Source of the DNA: CAZYTO01 sp964650405
GTDB lineage: Bacteria; Acidobacteriota; Thermoanaerobaculia; Gp7-AA8
Direction of reading: 5' to 3'
Assembly: GCA_964650405.1 (NCBI GenBank)
Contig: CAZYTO010000076.1
Location: 1 to 20,335 of the forward strand
Length of the DNA: 20,335 nucleotides
The notes beneath the pieces were generated by a model. That model was not told where the DNA came from. It was given only the letters and a program-made list of their open reading frames with translations, and ran no database searches. The position numbers and the translations under genes were made by a program. The stretch's first letter is position 1. Every line of letters starts with the position of its first letter. Below are positions 15,259 through 20,335 of the stretch, piece after piece.

Positions 15259-16602
15259 TCATCGCCTCCAGACCACTTCCTCCACAGCAAGGCCGATCGC
15301 CAGAATCTTCGCGTCGGTATTCTGCGTGCCGGCGATCATCAATCCCACCGGTGCGCTGCCGGGGTCATGGCAGGGAACCGAGAGCGCGCAGCCGTCGAAC
15401 AGATTGACGATGCCGGGGTTGCGGAGCATGCGGCCGTTGAAGCGAAAGTAGCTCGCGTCATCGTTGCCGGCTTCCGCGATCGTAGGCGCGGTATCGGGGG
15501 TCGCCGGCATCAGCATCGCGTCGAAGCCTTCGGCAGCGGCGTTGATCGACCGGACGAAGCGCTCGCGCGATTCCAGCAGCTCGGCGTAACTCGCGGGGGA
15601 GATCGCCTCACCGGGACGGATGCGGGAGATCACGCGCGGGTCGTACTGGTCAGCTCTCTCCGTCATCCAGCGCCGATGCCAGGAATAGGCTTCCGCGCTG
15701 GTCAGCGCGCCGCGCGGGCTCACGACGGCGGCTTGTGCGAATTCGGCCATCGGCAGTTCGACGATGACCGCTCCGGCGGCCGACAGTCGGCCAAGCGCCG
15801 CTGTGAAAGCGCCGGCCACAGCCGGCGACAGATCGTCCTGGAACACCGTCCTCGGCACCGCGAAACGCAAGCCGCGCAGGTCGGCGGCGGCAGGAACGTC
15901 GCCCGTCTCGGCGGCCAGCACGCGATCGAGCAATGCGCAGTCCGCGACAGTCCTGGCGATCGGCCCGACCGAATCGAGTGTGAATGACAACGGCAGAACG
16001 CCGTCGCGCGGGACGCGTCGCGCGGTGGGTTTGAAGCCGGCCAGGCCGTTCAGAGCGGCCGGGATGCGGATCGATCCGCCGGTATCGGTTCCGATGGCGG
16101 CGGCCGCCATGCCGTCGGCGACCGAGATCGCGGCACCCGAGGATGAGCCTCCGGGAATGCGGCCCGCATTGCGATCGAAGGCGTTTTTCGGCGTGCCGCA
16201 GTGCGGGTTGATGCCGAGGCCCGAGAATGCGAATTCGGTGAGGTTCGTGCGGCCGATGATTACCGCGCCGGCGTTTCTCAATCGTTCCACGACCGTCGAG
16301 TCGCGTGTCGCCTGCGGCGTGCCGGCCAGCACTTTCGAGCCACCGAGCGTGACCACGCCGGCTTCGTCGAACAGATCCTTGATCGAGATCGGGATGCCGG
16401 CCAGCGCGGGCAGGTTCGCGCCACCGCGCCGCTGCGCATCGATGCGGTCGGCGGCGGCAAGCGCTTCCTGCTCATGGACGACCAGGAAAGTTCGAGCGCC
16501 CTCTCCTTCCGGGTCGTTGATTGCCGCGAGCGACTGTTCGACCAGTTGGCGGCTGGTGAGGTTTCCTCTGGAAAGAAGACGGGAAAGCTCGACGAGAGTC
16601 AT
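15259..16602 (-). CDS. Amidase-signature family hydrolase
   Basis: Hydrolyses a carboxamide bond; the substrate is unknown. Members include indoleacetamide hydrolase, fatty-acid amide hydrolase and GatA. In the 447-residue form the Ser-cisSer-Lys triad is complete: Lys75 (GIPISIKDLFDE), Ser153 (IPGGSSSGAA) and nucleophile Ser177 (GTDTGGSIRIPAALNGLAGFKPT). The C-terminal part ends with PVGLMIAGTQNTDAKILAIGLAVEE, as in secondary amidases. It is not obviously GatA, since no gatB or gatC lies nearby. There is no signal peptide. The ATG at 16602 gives the normal N-terminus (TLVELSRLLSRGNLTSRQLVE); an in-frame ATG at 16656 would add 18 residues and lies inside the 21-bp array. The Asp-box gene follows 132 nt downstream on the same strand; that gap shows no repeat or promoter that I can identify. 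Confidence 0.92.
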   Translation of the reverse strand: MTLVELSRLLSRGNLTSRQLVEQSLAAINDPEGEGARTFLVVHEQEALAAADRIDAQRRGGANLPALAGIPISIKDLFDEAGVVTLGGSKVLAGTPQATRDSTVVERLRNAGAVIIGRTNLTEFAFSGLGINPHCGTPKNAFDRNAGRIPGGSSSGAAISVADGMAAAAIGTDTGGSIRIPAALNGLAGFKPTARRVPRDGVLPLSFTLDSVGPIARTVADCALLDRVLAAETGDVPAAADLRGLRFAVPRTVFQDDLSPAVAGAFTAALGRLSAAGAVIVELPMAEFAQAAVVSPRGALTSAEAYSWHRRWMTERADQYDPRVISRIRPGEAISPASYAELLESRERFVRSINAAAEGFDAMLMPATPDTAPTIAEAGNDDASYFRFNGRMLRNPGIVNLFDGCALSVPCHDPGSAPVGLMIAGTQNTDAKILAIGLAVEEVVWRR

Positions 16603-16649
16603 ACTTGCGGCACTGCACCTTCCATTTTCAGGTGAAAGTTTCCAAAATC

Positions 16650-16833
16650 TAGACATGAATGTCTACGCGCTAGGCATTCATGTCTACGGCGTAGACATTC
16701 ATGTCTACGCGCTAGGCATCCATGTCTACGGCGTAGGCATTCATATCTACGCGCCAGGCATGCATGCCTACGGCGTAGGCATCGATGCCTACCAGCCAAG
16801 CGTACATGCCTACAGCGTAGGCATCAGTATCTA
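16650..16833. repeat. Array of nine exact 21-bp palindromic units
   Basis: The palindromes start at 16650, 16671, 16692, 16713, 16734, 16755, 16776, 16797 and 16818, with no insertion or deletion. Each has the form TAGRCAT-NN-ATGYCTA. Units 1 and 3 have perfect arms with A/T at the variable pair, unit 7 has perfect arms with G/C at that pair, units 2 and 4 are G:T intermediates, and the last two are decayed. Between units, CTACGGCGTAG (16684, 16726, 16768) alternates with CTACGCGCTAG-like spacers, giving a 42-bp higher-order period. The array lies upstream of the amidase and downstream of mglA, and is richer in A+T than its surroundings. Confidence 0.93.
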
Positions 16834-17000
16834 TGGTCTGGTCCTTCACGCCCGCAGCGCAGATGTCGATAGCATTTTGGTAGGCGTTCGTAAGAGAGAC
16901 TGGCGTTTCGACGTCTGCCGGCCGGCGGTTCGGGTCTGCACTGCAGGCGCGGCTCCTGGCGAGCCAGACGGGTTTGCCTGCGCGCTCACACCGAGCCGCC
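16834..17000. other. Intergenic remainder downstream of mglA
   Basis: No gene is supported in these 167 bases. On either strand GGCTC-CTGGC-GAGCC (16951-16965) can form a 5-bp stem; it might contribute to ending mglA transcription but has no following T-run. The sequence 16834-16880 looks like further, unrecognisable decay of the 21-bp array. Nothing else is seen. Confidence 0.4.
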
Positions 17001-17585
17001 CTATTTCTTCTTCAGCTCGGTCAGCACGAGCTTGGCCACGGCCTTGAGCGTGTCGAAGACGCCGGTGCCATTCATGGCCACGGCCTCGAACGTCGGCTCG
17101 CCTTTGAAATTGAGCTGGCGATACATCTCGTCCATGGTCACGGCCGTGGGGAGATCGCGCTTGTTGAACTGGGTGACGTACGGGACAGCCTTGAGCTCGT
17201 AGCCCTGCTCCTTGAGGTTCTTCTCCAGGTTCTGCAGCGACTCGATGTTTGCCTCCATGCGTGCTTCCTGGGAGTCGGCCACGAAGACGACGCCGTCGAC
17301 GCCCTTCAGGATCAGCTTGCGGGAGGCGTCGTAGAACACCTGGCCGGGAACGGTGTAGAGGTGAAAGCGGGTCTTGAAGCCGCGGACGGTACCGAGATCG
17401 AGGGGCAGGAAGTCGAAGAAGAGGGTGCGGTCCGTTTCCGTGGCCAGGGAGATCAGCTTTCCCTTGGCCTGGGGGTTGGTCTTGTCGTAGATCCACTGCA
17501 GGTTCGTCGTCTTGCCGCACAGACCCGGACCGTAATACACGATCTTGCAATTGATCTCGCGAGCGGCGTAGTTGATGAACGTCAT
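17001..17585 (-). CDS. mglA: Small Ras-like GTPase MglA (polarity/motility switch)
   Basis: A 194-residue GTPase, closely similar along its length to Myxococcus xanthus MglA as I know it. P-loop GPGLCGKTT (19-27), switch I region with the ATETDRTLFFDFLP segment (48-61, including Arg53), Thr78 and Gln82 in TVPGQ (78-82) in place of the usual DxxG, NKRD (141-144) for guanine, and the C-terminus FDTLKAVAKLVLTELKKK. In Myxococcus the GTP form marks the leading cell pole and drives gliding and type IV pilus motility; in other phyla it often works with pili or secretion machines. It lies 6 nt after mglB and is presumably translated with it; no Shine-Dalgarno site is seen. GTPase regulation by MglB follows from the family. 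Confidence 0.96.
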   Translation of the reverse strand: MTFINYAAREINCKIVYYGPGLCGKTTNLQWIYDKTNPQAKGKLISLATETDRTLFFDFLPLDLGTVRGFKTRFHLYTVPGQVFYDASRKLILKGVDGVVFVADSQEARMEANIESLQNLEKNLKEQGYELKAVPYVTQFNKRDLPTAVTMDEMYRQLNFKGEPTFEAVAMNGTGVFDTLKAVAKLVLTELKKK

Positions 17586-17591
17586 GCCCGG

Positions 17592-18092
17592 CTATTCGCT
17601 GAAGAGACTGTCGATGTCCTCGTCCGTGATCTCGGCGAACGGCGAGTCGAACCGGTTGGCCAGGTTGCCGCGGTCGGCCTCCGCCTTCTTCAGGAGCTGC
17701 TCGAACGTCCGCTCCAGTTCCGACGACGCCTTCTTCACCCGGAGGCGCACCAGTCCGAGCGACGAGCGCTCGTCGAAGATGACCACGAGAATCACCCGCT
17801 GCGCGACGAGGGAGATGTGGATGTTGTCCCGCTCCCCTTCATGAAAGAGGATCGAGAACTCTTTCTCGCCGATGAGCTTGGCCAGCCCGTCGGTGGCGGC
17901 GACGTTGCCCGCCGTCAGCGAGGCGAGCGACGTCGCATCGACGCCGGCCATGTCGCCCTGCGCGGCGATCTGCTGGCCGTTCTTGTCGACCAGGAAGACG
18001 ATTTTTGCGTTGGAGTCGACCTGCAGACGGTGGAGCGTGTCCTTGATCTGCTGGTACTCCTCCTCGTACATCACGAGATCCGGAGTGGCCAT
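17592..18092 (-). CDS. mglB: MglB, roadblock/LC7 GTPase-activating partner of MglA
   Basis: A 166-residue protein. The roadblock/LC7 domain covers about 10-125: helix MYEEEYQQIKDTLHRLQ, strands AKIVFLVDKNGQQIAAQGD, the ATSLASLTAGNVAATDGLAKLIG helix, then FSILFHEGERDNIHISLVAQRVILVVIFD and a long C-terminal helix (about 112-141). An acidic tail (about 142-166) ends DEDIDSLFSE. In Myxococcus, two MglB molecules clamp one MglA, insert its Arg/Gln residues correctly and stimulate GTP hydrolysis at the lagging pole. Adjacent order mglB-mglA with a 6-nt gap supports the assignment. The gene starts 68 nt after the recR stop, probably in the same transcript. Confidence 0.93.
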   Translation of the reverse strand: MATPDLVMYEEEYQQIKDTLHRLQVDSNAKIVFLVDKNGQQIAAQGDMAGVDATSLASLTAGNVAATDGLAKLIGEKEFSILFHEGERDNIHISLVAQRVILVVIFDERSSLGLVRLRVKKASSELERTFEQLLKKAEADRGNLANRFDSPFAEITDEDIDSLFSE

Positions 18093-18160
18093 CTATCTCT
18101 TTTCCAGTAAAGCCCCTCTGGAGCGACCGGCGGGGGCGAGGAAATGTAACACACACCCTA

Positions 18161-18754
18161 CTAAATCTCGCGACGCCCTTCCAGAGCCTTGGCCATCGTG
18201 ACCTGATCGGCGTATTCGAGGTCGCCTCCCACCGGCAGGCCGAACGCCAGCCGTGTGGTGCGCACCTCCAGAGGCCGGAGCTGCTGCGCGAGGTAGAGCG
18301 CGGTCGCCTCCCCCTCGACATTCGGGTTCGTGGCGATGATGATCCCCCGCACCCCGCCCGCCCGCACCCGCCGCACCACGCCCTCCACGTCGATTTCCTG
18401 CGGCCCCACCCCCTTCAGCGGCGAGAGCGCGCCGAGGAGGACGTGGTAGACGCCCTTGAAATCGCGGGTCGCTTCGATCGTCGGGATGTTGAAGGCCTCC
18501 TCGACGACACAGAGGACCGAGGGGTCGCGCCGCGGATCGTTGCAGATCGCGCACGGTTCCACGTCGGTCATGTTGTTGCACACCGAACAGCGGAAGATCT
18601 TCGACTTGACCTCCAGGATGGCCGCGGCCAGCGCCTCCGCCTCGGCGTTCGTCCGCTTGAGGATGTGATACGCCAGACGCTGGGCCGACTTCCCTCCGAC
18701 GCCCGGAAGCTTCGTCAGCTCGTTGATGAGGTTGGCCAGGGGAGGAGCGGTCAT
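18161..18754 (-). CDS. recR: Recombination mediator protein RecR
   Basis: A 197-residue RecR, normal length. A helix-hairpin-helix (LPGVGGKSAQRLAYHIL, 16-32) binds DNA. The zinc finger has four cysteines, Cys56/Cys59/Cys68/Cys71 (CSVCNNMTDVEPCAIC). The Toprim domain spans about 79-175 (LCVVEEAFNIPTIEATRDFKG and IIIATNPNVEGEATALYL). The C-terminus GLPVGGDLEYADQVTMAKALEGRREI is typical. With RecO, RecR loads RecA onto SSB-covered gaps. The ATG at 18754 gives the standard N-terminus; no ribosome site is visible because the leader consists of repeat DNA. It follows ebfC in the conserved dnaX-ebfC-recR order. Confidence 0.97.
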   Translation of the reverse strand: MTAPPLANLINELTKLPGVGGKSAQRLAYHILKRTNAEAEALAAAILEVKSKIFRCSVCNNMTDVEPCAICNDPRRDPSVLCVVEEAFNIPTIEATRDFKGVYHVLLGALSPLKGVGPQEIDVEGVVRRVRAGGVRGIIIATNPNVEGEATALYLAQQLRPLEVRTTRLAFGLPVGGDLEYADQVTMAKALEGRREI

Positions 18755-18760
18755 GATGGT

Positions 18761-18847
18761 GGCGAGCGGGTTGCGGCGGGCGGCGAGCGGAAAGCGGTGA
18801 GCGGGATCGGGTTCTGCCGCGCGCCGCTCGCCCGTCTCCCGCTCGCC
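18761..18847. repeat. Inverted GGCGAGC/GCTCGCC heptamer array between ebfC and recR
   Basis: The left half has seven consecutive 7-base units from 18761: GGCGAGC, GGGTTGC, GGCGGGC, GGCGAGC, GGAAAGC, GGTGAGC and GGGATCG. The right half carries GCTCGCC at 18826 and 18841 in the opposite orientation. Bases 18782-18804 can pair imperfectly with 18824-18847 to give a long GC hairpin. It makes up almost all of the 97-bp gap inside the dnaX-ebfC-recR operon and sits over the recR translation start region. Confidence 0.85.
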
Positions 18848-18851
18848 GGTC

Positions 18852-19151
18852 TCAGAACAGTCCCGGAATCTTCATCCCGCCCGTCATCGCGCCGAGCTGG
18901 TCCTGCATGGAATCGTCCACCTTGCGCGAGGCCTCGTTCACTGCGGCCACGACGAGGTCCTGCAGCATCTCGACGTCGTTCGGATCGACGGCTTCCTTCT
19001 CGATGGCCAGGGCCAGCAGTTCCTTGTGGCCGTTCATCGTGGCCTTGACCATCCCGCCGCCGGCGCTTCCCTCGACGCGCAGCTCGGCCATGCGCTGCTG
19101 CATCTGCGCCTGCATGGCCTGGAATTGCTTCATCATCTGCTTCGGATTCAT
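18852..19151 (-). CDS. ebfC: YbaB/EbfC nucleoid-associated protein
   Basis: A 99-residue YbaB/EbfC-type DNA-binding protein, family length 95-110. It begins with the Met/Gln-rich helix MNPKQMMKQFQAMQAQMQQRMAEL, followed by the strand pair VEGSAGGGMVKATMNGHKELLALAIEKEAVDP and a second helix DVEMLQDLVVAAVNEASRKVDDSMQDQLGAMTGG. It ends GMKIPGLF as in many homologues. It forms a tweezer-shaped dimer that binds DNA with low specificity. Its ATG overlaps the dnaX stop (ATGA, 19148-19151), and GAGGAG lies 6 nt upstream inside dnaX, so translation is coupled. The dnaX-ebfC-recR order is widespread in bacteria. Confidence 0.96.
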   Translation of the reverse strand: MNPKQMMKQFQAMQAQMQQRMAELRVEGSAGGGMVKATMNGHKELLALAIEKEAVDPNDVEMLQDLVVAAVNEASRKVDDSMQDQLGAMTGGMKIPGLF

Positions 19152-20335
19152 TTCGATCTCCTCGACTCGACGATCTCTCCGCCCAGGTGCTTGGCAAAGG
19201 CCTGCACCACCGGGTCGTCGCGCAACGCACCGCCGCGCGGCTCAGTGCCGCCCGCCGCGGCCGCGGCATTCTCCACTTCCACCGACACGGCCGTCTCCGT
19301 ACCGAAAACTTCCGTGGCGATCTCTTCGAGCGTCTTCTTCGCGTCGCCGACCGAGTCGGCGTAGTAGCTGTCGGTGAACGTGAACGTCAGGCGGTTGCCC
19401 TCGTGCCGCGACGACTTCGCCGACGCGAGGTAGCTGCCCACGATGGGACGGACGCGCTGCATCTTCTCGATGACCGCTTCGATGCTGGCCGATCGGGGCG
19501 CGGTCTGCGGTGGGGGAGCCGCGCCGGCCGGTTGCGCCTCGCGGGCCCGAGCGGCAGAAACGGAGTTGCGCGCCGGAGTCACGCCCCGCTCGCTGCCCGA
19601 ACCCGCCCGCTCGCCGCTCGCCGCCCCCCGCTCGCCGCCTCCCGCCAGCACCTGCTCCACGCTCTTCAGCCGCGGGAACATCGCCGCCTTCAGCAGCGCG
19701 ATCTCCACGGCCAGGCGCTGGTGCTCGGCACGGTTCACCGTCTCGTCATCTCCCAGGAGGAGGTTAGCGATGCGCAGCAGCTCGCTGTAGGTGAACTTCT
19801 CCTTCACTCCTTCGATGGTGGCCAGGTCCTCGGGCGAGGCGGAGAGCATCGACTCCGGTGCCCCGCTGGCCAGGAGCAGCAGCGAGCGGATGAAGTTCAG
19901 CAGGTCGCGGAACAGCATCTTGAAATCGCGTCCGCTGTCGGCGGCTTCCTGGAGCGCTTCGAGGATGCCGCCGTGATTTCCGTCGCCGATGAACGTCATG
20001 ACCCGGGCGAAGAACGTCGTGTCGGACAGGCCGAGCACCGTAGCCACGTCCGTGGGGCTGATCGACCGGCCGGCGAAGGCGATGACCTGGTCCAGCAGCG
20101 ACAGCGAGTCGCGCACGCTGCCCTCGCCGCGGCGGGCCACCACCTCCAGCGCTCCACGTTCGGCGGTGATCCCTTCCGCGTCGCAGATCTGCTGCAGGCG
20201 GCCGATGAGCTCTTCCAGCGTGATCTTCCGCAGCAGCAGCTTCTGCACGCGGGAAATGATGGTCTGGGGGACCTTCTGCATCTCCGTCGTGGCGAACATG
20301 AAGATCACGTGCGGCGGCGGCTCTTCGATCAGCTT
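19148..20335 (-). CDS. dnaX: DNA polymerase III subunit gamma/tau (partial)
   Basis: The C-terminal 395 residues of the clamp-loader subunit; the N-terminal ATPase motifs lie beyond the window. The visible part starts inside the AAA+ module at KLIEEPPPHVIFMFATTEMQ, followed by KVPQTIISRVQ with the conserved SR arginine, then the lid domain (RLQQICDAEGITAERGALEVVARRGEGSVRDSLSLLDQVIAF) and the collar domain up to about 19690. A Gly/Arg/Ser/Ala-rich linker (about 19500-19670) contains a heptamer array in frame. A C-terminal domain (about MQRVRPIVGSYLASAK onward, with TFTFTDSYYAD) resembles tau C-terminal regions. It holds the polymerase and loads the sliding clamp. No slippery A-run for a gamma frameshift is seen in this part. 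Its stop overlaps the ebfC start. Confidence 0.95.
   Translation of the reverse strand, partial: KLIEEPPPHVIFMFATTEMQKVPQTIISRVQKLLLRKITLEELIGRLQQICDAEGITAERGALEVVARRGEGSVRDSLSLLDQVIAFAGRSISPTDVATVLGLSDTTFFARVMTFIGDGNHGGILEALQEAADSGRDFKMLFRDLLNFIRSLLLLASGAPESMLSASPEDLATIEGVKEKFTYSELLRIANLLLGDDETVNRAEHQRLAVEIALLKAAMFPRLKSVEQVLAGGGERGAASGERAGSGSERGVTPARNSVSAARAREAQPAGAAPPPQTAPRSASIEAVIEKMQRVRPIVGSYLASAKSSRHEGNRLTFTFTDSYYADSVGDAKKTLEEIATEVFGTETAVSVEVENAAAAAGGTEPRGGALRDDPVVQAFAKHLGGEIVESRRSK
19588..19643. repeat. GCTCGCC heptamer array inside dnaX
   Basis: Eight 7-base units at 19588, 19595, 19602, 19609, 19616, 19623, 19630 and 19637: GCTCGCT, GCCCGAA, CCCGCCC, GCTCGCC, GCTCGCC, GCCCCCC, GCTCGCC, GCCTCCC. 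Same family as the intergenic arrays. Because 7 is not a multiple of 3, successive units are read in different codon phases and give a Gly/Glu/Arg/Ser/Ala mixture such as GERGAASGERAGSGSERG. Confidence 0.85.

Noticed and set aside
15259..16602. Assignment of the amidase as GatA of the tRNA amidotransferase
   Set aside because: The amidase triad is shared by the whole family, no gatB or gatC is adjacent, and the C-terminal part reads like general secondary amidases.
16599..16799. A 66-codon minus-strand frame overlapping the amidase start by ATGA
   Set aside because: It would need a TTG start without a ribosome site and consists of translated repeat DNA. Kept only as a low-weight observation under the array.
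16650..16833. The 21-bp array as a CRISPR
   Set aside because: There are no unique spacers; every base belongs to a repeated unit, the period is 21 bp, and no cas genes are near.
16951..16965. An intrinsic terminator after mglA
   Set aside because: The stem is only 5 bp and no T-run follows on the minus strand.
19500..20335. A programmed frameshift site in dnaX
   Set aside because: No A-rich slippery heptamer with a following stem is visible in the available part; the heptamer array is a different kind of element.

Overview
The window is GC-rich bacterial DNA with densely packed genes and no rRNA, tRNA, insertion sequence or CRISPR array that I can see. An MglA/MglB pair very close in sequence to the Myxococcus polarity switch, a TamB/Omp85 double-membrane assembly protein, SDR-type FabI and many short-period intergenic repeats suggest a Gram-negative of the Acidobacteriota or a neighbouring deltaproteobacterial-type lineage. 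That placement is inference; no marker here settles it.

Left part (1-4000): the 3' end of an unrecognised gene; a MarR-family regulator whose promoter carries a palindrome over the -10 box and whose mRNA looks leaderless; then, on the minus strand, a GH15 glucoamylase-like enzyme followed with a 4-nt overlap by a membrane diguanylate cyclase (HAMP-GGEEF with an intact inhibitory site).

Centre (4000-13950, plus strand): glycerate 2-kinase, a 2424-residue protein, a DUF962/Mpo1-like membrane protein and FabI. The large protein is the most striking item. One uninterrupted reading frame joins a TamB-type half (inner-membrane anchor, long AsmA/TamB repeat body, TamB C-terminal domain) to an Omp85 half (about seven POTRA-like units and a 16-strand-sized barrel ending in Phe). 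The characterised TamA and TamB are two separate proteins; here one chain would run from inner to outer membrane.

Right part (14000-20335, minus strand): a secreted Asp-box propeller protein, an amidase-signature hydrolase, a 184-bp array of exact 21-bp palindromic units, and the cluster dnaX - ebfC - recR - mglB - mglA. The first genes of that cluster are the usual DNA replication/recombination neighbourhood; the last two encode a polarity GTPase and its roadblock partner.

Running through the whole window is a second layer: nearly every larger intergenic gap is filled with degenerate tandem heptamers (TAACCAC, GTGCCGA, CCGATAC/ACCCGGT and GCTCGCC types) plus one octamer array. Some arrays switch orientation in the middle and form long inverted repeats. 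One GCTCGCC array lies inside dnaX, in frame, in a linker. These and the 21-bp array resemble the heptanucleotide STRR repeats known from cyanobacteria in form, but occur here in a different type of genome.
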